Assembly (NCBI GenBank): GCA_013284265.1
Contig: JABTBR010000053.1
Coordinates: 1 to 50,038 of the forward strand
Reading direction: 5' to 3'
DNA length: 50,038 nucleotides
Source of the DNA: Oxalobacteraceae bacterium
GTDB lineage: Bacteria > Pseudomonadota > Gammaproteobacteria > Burkholderiales > Burkholderiaceae_D
In this document: one piece after another, positions 31,901-40,428 of the stretch
How the letters are laid out: each line of letters opens with the position of its first letter
How positions within the stretch are numbered: the stretch's first letter is position 1
Translations under genes and position numbers: made by a program
Notes under the pieces: model-generated
The model's input: the letters and a program-made list of their open reading frames with translations, nothing else
Told to the model about the DNA's origin: nothing
Database searches by the model: none

Positions 31901-33057
31901 TGAGCCGCGAACAGCTGAAACTGGCCGAGGCCGAATCGGCGAATGCGTTGAAAGACGAATTCCTGGCGATCATGTCGCATGAGCTCAAGCACCCGCTCAA
32001 CCTGATCCACCTGAACGCCGAACTGCTGCTGCGCATCCCCGAGATCAAGCAGTCGCCGCTGGCGGCCAAGGCGGCCGACACCATCCGCGGCGCGGCCAAC
32101 AGCCAGGCCAAGATCATCAACGACCTGCTCGACCTGTCGCGCCTGAATACCGGAACAATGACGCTCGCCACGCGCGACCTGGACTTGCGCGATACCCTGG
32201 CCAGCCTGGTCGACCTGCTGCGCTCCGGGCCGACCGCCGCCGCGCTGAGCTTCAGCACGGCATTCTGCGAGCAGGCCGTCGTGGTGCGCGCCGACCCCTT
32301 GCGCATCGAACAGGTGATCTGGAATCTGCTCGACAATGCGATCAAGTTCACACCCGCCGGCGGCGCCGTGGCGGTGAGCCTGCGGATGGAAGAGAACTTC
32401 GCGCGCATCGATGTTTCCGATACCGGCCGTGGCATCGCCGCCGACTTCCTGCCAGCCATTTTCGACTTGTCCGGCCAGGGTACGGCCGTTATCAAGCGTG
32501 GCAGCAACGGCCTGGGTATCGGCCTGGCGCTGGTGCGTCAGATCATGGGACTGCATGGCGGCAGGGTCAGCGCCAGTTCGGCGGGCATCGGCCTGGGAGC
32601 GCAGTTTTCCATCTGGCTGCCGCTGGCCAAGGCGCATCTCCCCGGCGGCAACGGTGCGGAGCCGGAAGGCGGCTCGGCCATCAGCGGCAAGCGCCTGCTG
32701 GTGGTGGAAGACAATGTCGACGCGCTCGACAGCTTCCGCACACTGCTGGAAATGTCGGGAGCAGAGGTGGCGGCCACCACCGATCCGTTCGATGCACTGA
32801 GCCTGCTCGACCGGCAACGCTTCGACCTGGTCATCTCCGACATCGGCATGCCGCGCATGGACGGATACACCTTTATCCGCAAGCTGCGCCAGCATCAGAC
32901 CAACGGCGCGCTGCCGGCCATCGCCATCACCGCGTTTGGCCGCCAATCCGACGTGCGCATGGCACTGGAGGCGGGCTTCGACCGGCATATCAGCAAGCCG
33001 ATGGAGATCGAGCACGTCATTCAGATCGCGGGCGAACTGCTGGACAAGCGCGGCTGA
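28921..33057 (+). CDS. CheB-CheR-PAS-histidine kinase-receiver fusion protein
   Basis: A 1378-residue soluble signalling protein. CheB methylesterase (22-200) keeps S30, H57 and D149. CheR methyltransferase (230-495) has the SAM motif AACSTGEETYSLA and SCRNVLIYL. A PAS-like domain (about 540-650) and a long coiled coil of EELKASNEELQAINEEL repeats (675-750) follow, then two PAS domains (755-860 and 870-985). The kinase has H1020 in SHELKHPLN, a HATPase domain with DTGRGIA and GLGIGLAL, and a receiver with phosphoacceptor D1307. Such fusions make signals from an unknown stimulus; no pentapeptide-bearing receptor is nearby. No membrane segment is seen. The start ATG at 28921 has no clear ribosome site. 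The TPR-methyltransferase gene follows after 12 bases. Confidence 0.93.
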   Translation: MKKTPPVPSSPYLPTLPSVQKFPIVGVGASAGGLQALKTFFANLPSDPGMAFVVVMHLSPTHASNASAILQRETALPVTEVLKPVHIEKNTVYVISPNKHLEMVDGYLRVLDRKPGHGQPVAIDQFFRTLANAHGDRAIGIILSGTGSDGANSLSLLKDQGGVVIVQDPEQAEYSGMPHAAIETGQVDFVLPVEAIPRKLNDLWRNAQQIRLPLDTDSDTLIGDLASSSASQGAEEALRDILNLLRSRTGHDFYKYKRATVLRRLERRLQVREVPNLQAYRDLLKEDPAESHALLGDLLIGVTQFFRDREAFEVLERDIIPALFADKSSTDQLRVWTAACSTGEETYSLAILLAEYASRLAAPPELQIFGSDIDDRAITQARAGLYPQSIADEITPARLAEYFNKEDSHFRIKKTLRDNILFASHNLLRDPPFSKLDLISCRNVLIYLNRDTHAQVLEMFHFALNPNGYLFLGSSESADTVAEFFVPVDKKNRIYRAKPVSRLTRTPISMSVEPAMRAATHDVLPVADKHKLSFSSIHQRVLAESAPPSVLVDVKSDIVHMSEGTSEFLRHIAGEPSRNLIALVEPELRLELRTALFRATQTGKSVETRRIRMERGGRLFFVNITARPFFDANSSSDFVLVIFHQVEQTTDEMVPNSEGVAQDAILSGLEEDLQRTKAQLQDTIEHSETSNEELKASNEELQAINEELRSATEELETSKEELQSVNEELVTVNHELKNKIEETSKVNDDLQNLIASTDFATVFVDRGMRIKRYTPRTADLFNIIPGDVGRSLHDITHKLDYPELANDALTSFETLRAVEREVLSEDGRWFIARLLPYRTVHDRIDGAVLTFIDITKRRHAEEKMRASEERMRLVADSTKDYAIITTNREGLITSFNSGAERMFGYTEDELLGKPDDIIFTPEDRELGVPQDEKQRAREDGRAEDERWHLRKDGSRFYCSGVMTPLADGEFYGYAKIGRDLTGRLEQEKQRAEQLSREQLKLAEAESANALKDEFLAIMSHELKHPLNLIHLNAELLLRIPEIKQSPLAAKAADTIRGAANSQAKIINDLLDLSRLNTGTMTLATRDLDLRDTLASLVDLLRSGPTAAALSFSTAFCEQAVVVRADPLRIEQVIWNLLDNAIKFTPAGGAVAVSLRMEENFARIDVSDTGRGIAADFLPAIFDLSGQGTAVIKRGSNGLGIGLALVRQIMGLHGGRVSASSAGIGLGAQFSIWLPLAKAHLPGGNGAEPEGGSAISGKRLLVVEDNVDALDSFRTLLEMSGAEVAATTDPFDALSLLDRQRFDLVISDIGMPRMDGYTFIRKLRQHQTNGALPAIAITAFGRQSDVRMALEAGFDRHISKPMEIEHVIQIAGELLDKRG

Positions 33058-33069
33058 GGGCCGCCCCCT

Positions 33070-34584
33070 ATGAGCGACTTCCACGCCAATATGGTCGCCG
33101 CCCTGCTGCAGCAGGCGGTCGGACTGCACCAGCAAGGCCAGCTGCAGTCGGCGCAGGCGCTGTACCGGCGCGTGCTCGACATCGAGCCGCACCAGTTCGA
33201 CGCCCTGCACCTGTGCGGCGTGATCGCGCGCCAGCAGGGGCAGGTGGAGGAAGCCATTGAACTGATCGGCAGGGCGCTGTCCATCGACGCCACCCAGGCC
33301 GCGCCGCACTGCAATCTGGGCGCCGCATTACAGGATGCCGGCCGCGCGCAGGAGGCGCTGGAGAGCTACGAGCGCGCGCTGCAATGCAATCCCGGTTATG
33401 CGCTGGCCTACAGCAACCGCGGCAACGCCCTGCGCAAGCTGGGGCGGCCGGAGGGCGCGCTGGACAGCTACGAACATGCCCTGCACCTGAAGCCGGATTC
33501 CCCGGAGACCTGGTGCCAGCGCAGCATCGTGCTGCTGGAGCTGGAGCGCGCCGACGATGCGCTGGCCAGCGCCGGGCGGGCGCTGACGCTGCGTCCCGCT
33601 TACGCCGACGCCCACTTCGCGCAGGGGAACGCCCTGCAGGCGCTGCATCGCTTCGACGAGGCGCTGCCCGCCTACCAGCGCGCCCTCGATAACAGCGCCG
33701 GCAATGCGCAGCTCTGGTGCGCGCGCGGCACCGCCCTGCAAAGACTGCGGCGCACCGCCGAAGCGCTGTACAGCTACGAGCAGGCCGTCGCCATCGCGCC
33801 CGGCTATGCGTTGGCGCACCAGTACCGCGGCAACGCGCTGCGCGCGCTACAGCGTCCGGACGAGGCCATCGCCGCCTACAAGCAGGCGCTGTACAACGGC
33901 GGCGCGGCGGAGTCCCTGCGCTATGCGCTGGCCTCGCTGGGCGTGGGCGAGCAGCCCGCCGTGGCGCCGGCCGAGTATGTGCGCAATCTGTTCGACCAGT
34001 ACGCCGGCCACTTCGACCAGCATCTGCTCGACGTGCTGGACTACCAGGTGCCGGCCCTGCTCGATGGCGCCATCGCCCGCCACAAGCTGGCCGACAATAT
34101 GGACACGCTGGACCTCGGTTGCGGCACCGGCCTGTGCGGCCCCTATCTGCGCGGCTGCTCGCGCACGCTGACCGGGGTGGACCTGTCCGACAAGATGCTG
34201 GACAAGGCGCGCGAACGCGGCCTGTACGACCAGCTGGTCTGCGCCGAACTGACCGTCTTCCTGGCTGGCCGCCGCAGCGAGGCCGACCTGATCGTCGCGG
34301 CCGACGTGTTTGTCTACATCGGCGACCTCGCCCCGGTATTCGGCGCAGTCAGCCAGACGCTGCGCGCCGGTGGCCTGTTCTGCTTCACCGCGGAAGCCGA
34401 CGACAGCGGCGCGGAGTGCGGCTTTGCGCTGCGTCCCTCCAACCGCTACGCCCACGCCATGCACTATCTGCGCACCCTGGCGGCGGAAAACGGCCTGACG
34501 GTGCTCGAAGCCCGCCAGCAGGAAGTGCGCAAGGACCACGGCGAAAGCGTCAACGCTTATCTGATGGTGATGTGCAAAATCTAG
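33070..34584 (+). CDS. TPR-repeat protein with C-terminal methyltransferase domain
   Basis: A 504-residue protein. The first 290 residues are about eight tetratricopeptide repeats (for example AHYNLG-type units: APHCNLGAALQDAGRAQEAL, LAYSNRGNALRKLGRPEGAL). The last 200 residues are a Rossmann-type SAM methyltransferase with motif I DLGCGTGLCGPYL near residue 347 and an acidic second motif GVDLSDKMLDKAR. The family probably methylates a protein or small molecule bound by the repeats; the substrate is unknown. Twelve bases separate it from the hybrid kinase stop, so the two form one transcription unit. It converges on the NAD operon. Confidence 0.88.
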   Translation: MSDFHANMVAALLQQAVGLHQQGQLQSAQALYRRVLDIEPHQFDALHLCGVIARQQGQVEEAIELIGRALSIDATQAAPHCNLGAALQDAGRAQEALESYERALQCNPGYALAYSNRGNALRKLGRPEGALDSYEHALHLKPDSPETWCQRSIVLLELERADDALASAGRALTLRPAYADAHFAQGNALQALHRFDEALPAYQRALDNSAGNAQLWCARGTALQRLRRTAEALYSYEQAVAIAPGYALAHQYRGNALRALQRPDEAIAAYKQALYNGGAAESLRYALASLGVGEQPAVAPAEYVRNLFDQYAGHFDQHLLDVLDYQVPALLDGAIARHKLADNMDTLDLGCGTGLCGPYLRGCSRTLTGVDLSDKMLDKARERGLYDQLVCAELTVFLAGRRSEADLIVAADVFVYIGDLAPVFGAVSQTLRAGGLFCFTAEADDSGAECGFALRPSNRYAHAMHYLRTLAAENGLTVLEARQQEVRKDHGESVNAYLMVMCKI

Positions 34585-34611
34585 AAACGCCGGCTGGATC
34601 ACGGTAGGCCA

Positions 34612-34640
34612 CCCGCTTACAAGCGGGGTCATCCCTAATT
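34612..34640 (+). terminator. Weak hairpin between converging genes
   Basis: CCCGCT-TACA-AGCGGG forms a 6-base stem, with a T5 run only after 13 further bases. It lies between the TPR-methyltransferase and nadM stops. It is a possible but poor intrinsic terminator. Confidence 0.3.
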
Positions 34641-34666
34641 TTTCGATCCGGCACGACAATCCATTC

Positions 34667-35704
34667 TTAAGCGGCGGTCAGCCCAAGGAAGTGGTCCAGG
34701 ATGTGGAAGTGATCGTCGAAGAACCGGTCTTCCATGCCGTTCAGCTCCGCGATCGGCACCCATCGGGCGTGGGCCGCGTCGTCGGCGCCATCCACCTCGG
34801 GCAGGTGTTCCAGCTTCAGGTCGAAAAAGTGGGCGTGCGTGATGGTGCGGCCACGCTGGCTGCGGTCGGGATGGTCGAACACCTTCACGTCCACCAGTGC
34901 CGCCTCCACCGTTTCGGGCAGCAGGCCAAGGCAGGTTTCTTCCACCAGCTCGCGCACGGCACCTTGCAGCACCCGTTCGCGCTGCTCCAGGAAGCCGCCC
35001 GGCAGCGCCCACAAGCCCTTGCCCGGATGCGCCGCGCGCTGGATCAGCAGCACATGGCCAGCCGTGACCACCACCGCGTCCACGGTGCTGAACACCGGCG
35101 CATACGGCGCCCGGCTCCAGGCGGCTTTTTCGCGCGCCAGTTGGGCGTGCTCCTGCGCCAGCTCCGCGTAGTGCGGCAGCATGCTCCAGGCGCGCAGGTA
35201 CTGGCGCACGGCCAGCGGCAGCACCTCGGCCATCGCGTCCAGCGAGACGTTGATATCCTCCGCTTCAAACAGAATGCGGCGCAGCGCGGTGGCGTCGATG
35301 TTCGCCTCGTTGTCCGCCGCCGAGAGTTCCCACTGCGGGAAGCGGTTCAGGTAATAGCTGGACGCATCCTTGAAGTGGCCCACCAGCGCGATGCGGGTGA
35401 CGCCGGCCGCTGCTTCGGCCACCTTGGCGCGCACGGCGCTGGCCCAGCGCTCGTCTTCGTAATAGTCGCGCACGGCGACGAAGGACAGGCGGCCACGCTC
35501 GGATTCCGGCAGCGTGGCCGCGATCATGGCGGCGCGCTCTTCCCAGGTGAAGGGATTCTTGGCGTTGCGGGCGCGGAAGGCCGAACCCAGCACCAGCACG
35601 ACGCGCGGCGCGCAGGCCAGCGCCTGGCGCAGCAGCGCCGCGTGGCCGTTGTGGAAGGGCTGGAAGCGCCCGATCAGTACTGCAAGCTGGTAGTTGTCGC
35701 TCAT
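34667..35704 (-). CDS. nadM: Bifunctional NMN adenylyltransferase / Nudix ADP-ribose hydrolase
   Basis: A 345-residue two-domain enzyme. The N-terminal NadM domain (1-180) has the nucleotidyltransferase GRFQPFHNGH motif and makes NAD from nicotinamide mononucleotide and ATP. The C-terminal Nudix domain (200-340) carries GGFLEQRERVLQGAVRELVE, ending EET; the usual glycine near the end of the box is a cysteine, which is also loose in other NadM-Nudix proteins. It hydrolyses ADP-ribose. AAAGGACCCC precedes the ATG, 11 bases after the nadE stop. Last gene of the pncA-pncB-nadE-nadM operon; ADP-ribose, the signal for NrtR, would be removed by this same enzyme. Confidence 0.93.
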   Translation of the reverse strand: MSDNYQLAVLIGRFQPFHNGHAALLRQALACAPRVVLVLGSAFRARNAKNPFTWEERAAMIAATLPESERGRLSFVAVRDYYEDERWASAVRAKVAEAAAGVTRIALVGHFKDASSYYLNRFPQWELSAADNEANIDATALRRILFEAEDINVSLDAMAEVLPLAVRQYLRAWSMLPHYAELAQEHAQLAREKAAWSRAPYAPVFSTVDAVVVTAGHVLLIQRAAHPGKGLWALPGGFLEQRERVLQGAVRELVEETCLGLLPETVEAALVDVKVFDHPDRSQRGRTITHAHFFDLKLEHLPEVDGADDAAHARWVPIAELNGMEDRFFDDHFHILDHFLGLTAA

Positions 35705-35715
35705 GGGGTCCTTTT

Positions 35716-37413
35716 TTAATAGTGCGCCGCCAGCGGCATCTGGCGGCCGCTGCCAAAGGCGCGCGAGCGTACCCGGATGATGGGCGGGGCCTGGCGCCGT
35801 TTGTATTCATTACGCGCCACCATAGCAAGGATACGGTCGATTGTCTTGCGGCCCTGTTCCGTTGCGCGCAGATGCTCGACGGCGGCCTGCGCCCGCTGCC
35901 ATTCCGGCTCGGGCAGGCGCGTGCCTTCGATGTGCCACTTCAGCAGTTCGTCCAGCACCTCGTAAGGCGGCAGGCTGTCCGTGTCGAGCTGGCCCGGCGC
36001 CAGTTCGGCCGACGGCGGCTTGTCCAGCACCTCGACAGGAATCAGCGCGCGCCCGGCCTGCTCGTTCAAATGGCGCGACAGCGCATACACCTCGGTCTTG
36101 TACAGATCGCCGATCAGGCCAAGGCCGCCATTGGTGTCGCCATACAGGGTGCAATAGCCGACCGAGATTTCGCTCTTGTTGCCGGTGGTGAGCAGCAGTG
36201 CGCCAAAGGCATTCGAGTATTCCATCAGAATAGTGCCGCGCACCCGTGCCTGCAGATTTTCCAGCGGCAGACCGGCCAGCGGCGCGTCGAAGGCCAACTG
36301 GTAGTCCTCTTTGTACTGCGACACCAGCGCCTTGATGGGATGGGTATGGAGTAGAACGCCTAGCGTTGCGCATAATGCCTGCGAATCGGCAACCGAACCG
36401 CTGCTCGACCAGGCCGACGGCATGGTGATCGCCACCACCTTGTCGGCGCCGAGCGCCTCGACCGCCAGTGCGATCGTCAGCGCAGAGTCGATGCCGCCCG
36501 AGCAGCCCACCACCACCTTGGCGAAACCGCAGCGGCGCGCGTAATCGCGCAAGCCCAGGACAATCTGGCGCCGGCTCAGTTCCGCCGCAGACATGGGGGC
36601 CACCGCAGCGGGCAGCGATGCGGCGCCATCCACATCAAGGAAGCGCCCGCCGGCAAAGCCGAGTAACTGGAAATCCTCCTCGAACAGGGCCGCCTCGAAG
36701 GCCAGCCCCTGTGTGGGCGACACGGCGAAGCTGGCGCCGTCGAACACCAGCTGATCCTGCCCACCCACCTGGTTCACATACAGCAGCGGCAGTTCGTGGC
36801 GGCTGGCGGCGGCACCGAACAGGCGGTGACGCAGGGCCCGTGTATTCAGGTCCGAGGGGCTGGCATTGATACTGACCACCAGCTCCGGCCTGGCGGCGGC
36901 CAGCGCATCGAAGGGATTGACGCGGTAGTCCGCGCCACTGTCGTTCCAGCCATCCTCGCAGATCATGAAGCCAAGCCGGTGACCGGCCACCTCCAGCACG
37001 CAGGCACCCTGAGGGCCGGGCTCGAAATGGCGGCGCTCGTCGAAGATGCCGTAGGTCGGCAGCAGCTGCTTGTAGTACTCCGCCACGATGGCGCCATCGC
37101 GCACGGCCAGCAGCGCATTGTGCAGCGGCTTGCCGGGGCCGTCATTGCGGCGCACCGTGCCGACCACGGTGGTCAGTTCCGGCATGCCGCGCGAGTCGAG
37201 CAGCAGTTGCTCCAGCGCCGCGTCCATACGTGCCAAAAATGCCCGGTCTTCCAGCAGGTCGGACGGATAGTAGCCGCACAGCGACAGTTCGGAAAACACG
37301 GCAATATCAGCGCCGGCCGCATGGGCGCGGCGCATGCAGGCGGCGATGGCGGCGCCGTTACCGGCGAAGTCGCCGACGGTAAAATTCAACTGGGCGATGG
37401 CAAGCTTGAGCAT
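35716..37413 (-). CDS. nadE: Glutamine-dependent NAD synthetase
   Basis: A 565-residue enzyme that amidates nicotinate adenine dinucleotide to NAD. The N-terminal nitrilase-type glutaminase domain has the Glu-Lys-Cys triad: E in FSELSLCGYYPSD, K in YKQLLPTYG and C in GFMICEDGWN. The C-terminal synthetase has the PP-loop VVGCSGGIDSALT and GNKSEISVGYCTLYGD. The ATG at 37413 is chosen because AAGGAATTCATC precedes it and the family starts LKLAIAQLNFTVGD. It lies 19 bases after pncB and 11 before nadM, in the NrtR-controlled operon. Confidence 0.96.
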   Translation of the reverse strand: MLKLAIAQLNFTVGDFAGNGAAIAACMRRAHAAGADIAVFSELSLCGYYPSDLLEDRAFLARMDAALEQLLLDSRGMPELTTVVGTVRRNDGPGKPLHNALLAVRDGAIVAEYYKQLLPTYGIFDERRHFEPGPQGACVLEVAGHRLGFMICEDGWNDSGADYRVNPFDALAAARPELVVSINASPSDLNTRALRHRLFGAAASRHELPLLYVNQVGGQDQLVFDGASFAVSPTQGLAFEAALFEEDFQLLGFAGGRFLDVDGAASLPAAVAPMSAAELSRRQIVLGLRDYARRCGFAKVVVGCSGGIDSALTIALAVEALGADKVVAITMPSAWSSSGSVADSQALCATLGVLLHTHPIKALVSQYKEDYQLAFDAPLAGLPLENLQARVRGTILMEYSNAFGALLLTTGNKSEISVGYCTLYGDTNGGLGLIGDLYKTEVYALSRHLNEQAGRALIPVEVLDKPPSAELAPGQLDTDSLPPYEVLDELLKWHIEGTRLPEPEWQRAQAAVEHLRATEQGRKTIDRILAMVARNEYKRRQAPPIIRVRSRAFGSGRQMPLAAHY

Positions 37414-37432
37414 GATGAATTCCTTGTGTCCC

Positions 37433-38623
37433 TCAGTTCGAAGGGTGATTGAACACCTGACGCAGATAAGCCAGGAAAGTCTCGTCCTTGCACAGGGTCT
37501 TGCCTGGCGAGTCGGACAATTTAGCCACCGGCTGGCCATTACAGTGCATCAGCTTCATCACGATATTGAGCGGGGTCAGACCCACGTCGTTACTGAGCGA
37601 GGTGCCGATACCAAAGCCGGTCATGGTGCGATCGGCAAAGTGGCGGTACAGGGAAAACGCGCCGTCCAGATCCAGTCCGTCCGAGAACACCAGGCGCTTG
37701 GTGTTGGCGTCAAGGCGCAGGCGGGCGTAGTGGGCCAGCGCCTTCTCGCCCCACACCACCGGGTCGCCGGAGTCGTGGCGCAGGCCATCGAACAGCTTGG
37801 CGAAGTAAAGGTCGAAGTCGGCCAGGAAGGCGTCCATGCCCACCACGTCGGTCAACGCCGTACCCAGGTCGCCACGGTATTCCTGAACCCAGTCTTCCAG
37901 CGCCGCCTTCTGGAAGTCGCGCAGGCGCACGCCGAAGGATTGATACGATTGCAGATACTCGTGGGCCATCGTCCCGATCGGCACCAGATTGTATTTCTTG
38001 GCCAGGTAGACGTTCGACGTGCCCTTGAAGAACTGCGGCACTTCGGCAGCCAGCGTGGCCACCACTTCCTCATGCCAGGCGCCGGAGAAGCGGCGGCGCA
38101 GGCCAAAGTCGAAGAACTCGAATGGATGGCGGCAGGCCGGCTGTTCGCCGAAGGCGCGCAGCTTGGCGATCTTGGCGGCCAGACGGCGGCGGCCTTCCTC
38201 CAGCGCGTTGGCCGGCGCGGCACGGCGGAAATACAGCTCGTTGACGATGTAGAGCACAAACATCTCGAAGGCCATCACGTGCACTTGCGGGCCGGTGGCG
38301 ACGATGGACAGGCTGTCGCCCTCCACCTTGGCGACGATGAATTTGCGCTGGAAGCGGAACAGCGCCAGGAAGTCGACGAAGTCGCTCTTGATGAAACGCA
38401 GGCCACGCAGATAATCGAGTTCGTCCGGCGCGAAGCTCAGCGTGCACAGGTAATCGAGTTCGCGCTCCACATCGGCGTGCAGCTCGGCCAGCGGATAGGC
38501 TGGCGTATTGCGGCAGGTGTAAGCGTATTCGGTCAAGGCGCCAGGATGGCTGTGCAACAGGGCCTGCCACATGGTGAACTTGTATAAATCGTTCTCGAGC
38601 AGGCTACGGACGACGGGTGCCAT
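37433..38623 (-). CDS. pncB: Nicotinate phosphoribosyltransferase
   Basis: A 396-residue enzyme that converts nicotinate and PRPP to nicotinate mononucleotide. It opens VVRSLLENDLYKFTMWQALL, the usual family start. Near the middle it carries GTMAHEYLQSYQS with the histidine that is phosphorylated in PncB enzymes. The C-terminal part has FSDGLDLDGAFSLYRHF and GIGTSLSNDVG, the substrate-phosphate binding region. AAAGGAAGCACC precedes the ATG. It follows pncA after 37 bases and supplies the next step of the salvage pathway. Confidence 0.96.
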   Translation of the reverse strand: MAPVVRSLLENDLYKFTMWQALLHSHPGALTEYAYTCRNTPAYPLAELHADVERELDYLCTLSFAPDELDYLRGLRFIKSDFVDFLALFRFQRKFIVAKVEGDSLSIVATGPQVHVMAFEMFVLYIVNELYFRRAAPANALEEGRRRLAAKIAKLRAFGEQPACRHPFEFFDFGLRRRFSGAWHEEVVATLAAEVPQFFKGTSNVYLAKKYNLVPIGTMAHEYLQSYQSFGVRLRDFQKAALEDWVQEYRGDLGTALTDVVGMDAFLADFDLYFAKLFDGLRHDSGDPVVWGEKALAHYARLRLDANTKRLVFSDGLDLDGAFSLYRHFADRTMTGFGIGTSLSNDVGLTPLNIVMKLMHCNGQPVAKLSDSPGKTLCKDETFLAYLRQVFNHPSN

Positions 38624-38660
38624 GGTGCTTCCTTTGTGATCGTTTAATAGTCGTTAAAGT

Positions 38661-39521
38661 TCAGCCGCGGTTCGCGGCGATTTCTTCCAGCGCCTGCGCG
38701 GCGCTCGCGGTCTGCACGCCCAGGGCGCGCATGGACTGTACAAATTCCGCATACTGCGCTTCAAATCCGGCGACGGCGCTGATGCAGTCGGTCAGCAGCA
38801 CCAGCTTCGACAGATCGCCACCGAGTTGCGCGGCAATGTGCTCGGTGGTCGCCTTCACGCAGTGGCTGCCTGCCTCGCCGGCAATATACACGCGGTCGGA
38901 CTGGCGCAGCAACGCGAGCAGGCCGGCGTTGAGCTGGGTGGCCTCGTCGTCCGGATCGGGTACTTCGGCCTGGATCGCGGAATAGTGCTCGGTCCAGGGA
39001 TTGGTGCCCTTGACGACCTTGTTCACGCTGCCGCAGCTCAGCTCCCAGCCGTTGTAGGCCGCGCGCACATCGGCGTGCACATTATGGCCCCAGCTGCCGA
39101 TTTCGCAGTGCACCGGCCACACCATCAGCTGATAGCGCTGCGCCGTCTCCAGCGCATCCAGATAGGCCAGCGTGCGCACCAGGGCGGCCGGATCGCGCGG
39201 CAGGTAGCGGCCGGCGCGCACCGCCTCGGCGGAAATCACCGTGAACGGCGCCACCGCCTCGCCCGTGCCGGCGATCCAGAAGCCGGGGTGGGCGATGTCG
39301 CGCTGATGGTGCGAGTCGAGCGTGATGCTGATGGCCGACAGGCCGGCACCGGCCGCATCGATCAGCTTCGCCACCCGCTGCATGTCGGCATGGGCGCCGG
39401 GCACCGGCAGGGCCGGCGCGCAGGACAGGCCGGTGAGCGGGTCGCGCGGCAGATAGGCCGGCGGCAGGTCGCAGAAATCGTTTTGCGGATCGATGAGCAG
39501 CAGGTGCAGTTGGCGTTTCAT
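38661..39521 (-). CDS. pncA: Nicotinamidase (isochorismatase-family cysteine hydrolase)
   Basis: A 286-residue amidase, longer than the 210-residue E. coli enzyme. It has the Asp in LLIDPQNDFCDLP, the metal-binding ISITLDSHHQRDIAHPGFW region, a VNKVVKG segment with the catalytic lysine, and the nucleophile Cys in AGEAGSHCVKATTEH. It deamidates nicotinamide to nicotinate. The ATG at 39521 is chosen because GAAGGACCTAGC precedes it; the frame is open ten codons upstream. First gene of the NAD operon, facing nrtR across a 145-base spacer with a palindromic operator candidate. Confidence 0.88.
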   Translation of the reverse strand: MKRQLHLLLIDPQNDFCDLPPAYLPRDPLTGLSCAPALPVPGAHADMQRVAKLIDAAGAGLSAISITLDSHHQRDIAHPGFWIAGTGEAVAPFTVISAEAVRAGRYLPRDPAALVRTLAYLDALETAQRYQLMVWPVHCEIGSWGHNVHADVRAAYNGWELSCGSVNKVVKGTNPWTEHYSAIQAEVPDPDDEATQLNAGLLALLRQSDRVYIAGEAGSHCVKATTEHIAAQLGGDLSKLVLLTDCISAVAGFEAQYAEFVQSMRALGVQTASAAQALEEIAANRG

Positions 39522-39559
39522 GCTAGGTCCTTCGCTGTGATGATGACTCATTGTAATTT

Positions 39560-39584
39560 ACTTAGTTTATATTTGCAACTAAGT
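39560..39584. promoter_or_regulatory. Palindromic operator, probably bound by NrtR
   Basis: ACTTAGTT (39560-39567) and AACTAAGT (39577-39584) are perfect 8-base arms around a 9-base spacer. The site is 39 bases before pncA and about 85 before nrtR. A second half-site ACTAAG lies at 39642-39647, close to the nrtR start. The position between a NrtR gene and an NAD operon, and the TTAGT-containing arms, fit NrtR operators. Confidence 0.7.
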
Positions 39585-39666
39585 CTTTTGAGGAAATTTG
39601 AACTGCCTATTGGATGATGAAAGCATTAGAATATTGTTGATACTAAGCAAATAGAGCGAGGATGGC

Positions 39667-40332
39667 GTGAATCAGATCATTTGCACGGTCGACGTGGCCC
39701 TGCTGACCCTGGCCGAAGATGGCCTGAAGGTCGGCCTGCTCAGGCGTGAGCGCGAGCCTTTCAAGAGCGTGGCGGCCCTGCCGGGCGGGTATATTCATCA
39801 GGAGTCGGACAACGACGCGCGCGACGCGGCGCGGCGGGTATTGATGGACAAGGCCGGGATAGACCCGCCCTATCTGGAACAGCTGGCGACCTTTTCCGGC
39901 CCGGCGCGCGATCCGCGCGGCTGGTCGGTGTCGATCGCCTATTACGCGCTGGTGCCGGCCCAGTTGCTCGAGCAGGCCGGCGAACGCGGCATGACGCTGG
40001 CCAGCGCCGACCATCCGCCGCAACTGCCCTTCGATCACCGCGCGATCGTCGCCGCGGCGGTGGCCAGGCTGCGCAGCAAGAGCCAGTATTCCTCGCTGCC
40101 CTGCCATCTGGCGGGCGAGACGTTCACCTTGCCGCAGCTGCAGAAAGTGTATGAGACGCTGATGAACGAGCCGCTCAACAAGGTCAGCTTCCGGCGCAAG
40201 ATGACGGAGATGGATATGCTCGACCCGGTCGAGGGCCGGCTCGAGTCGGCCGGCGCGCACCGGCCGGCGCAGGTGTACCGGCTCAAGGCGGCGTTCCGCG
40301 ATGAGTTGCAGTTGCTGGAGCGGGGTTTGTAA
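39667..40332 (+). CDS. nrtR: NrtR, Nudix-related repressor of NAD biosynthesis
   Basis: A 221-residue regulator. The N-terminal domain (1-145) has a Nudix fold with a degenerate box (GGYIHQESDNDARDAARRVL, without the REUXEE glutamates), so it binds ADP-ribose without hydrolysing it. The C-terminal winged helix (about 155-215: FTLPQLQKVYETLMNEPLNK, then VSFRRKMTEMDMLDPVEG) binds the operator. NrtR repressors leave DNA when ADP-ribose accumulates. The start is GTG at 39667 with GAGCGAGGATG upstream. The gene is divergent to pncA-pncB-nadE-nadM. Confidence 0.92.
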   Translation: MNQIICTVDVALLTLAEDGLKVGLLRREREPFKSVAALPGGYIHQESDNDARDAARRVLMDKAGIDPPYLEQLATFSGPARDPRGWSVSIAYYALVPAQLLEQAGERGMTLASADHPPQLPFDHRAIVAAAVARLRSKSQYSSLPCHLAGETFTLPQLQKVYETLMNEPLNKVSFRRKMTEMDMLDPVEGRLESAGAHRPAQVYRLKAAFRDELQLLERGL

Positions 40333-40428
40333 GGGAGGCGACCTGTTCGGACTGGGGGGCGTCCCATGATTTCGCGGGCCGGCGGCAGTGTTCAAACTTG
40401 CTTAGCGGGTCGCCGGCCTCGACCTGAA

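Noticed and set aside
28768..33309. Two long minus-strand open frames opposite the CheB-CheR kinase
   Set aside because: Shadows of a gene with all catalytic residues in the plus frame.
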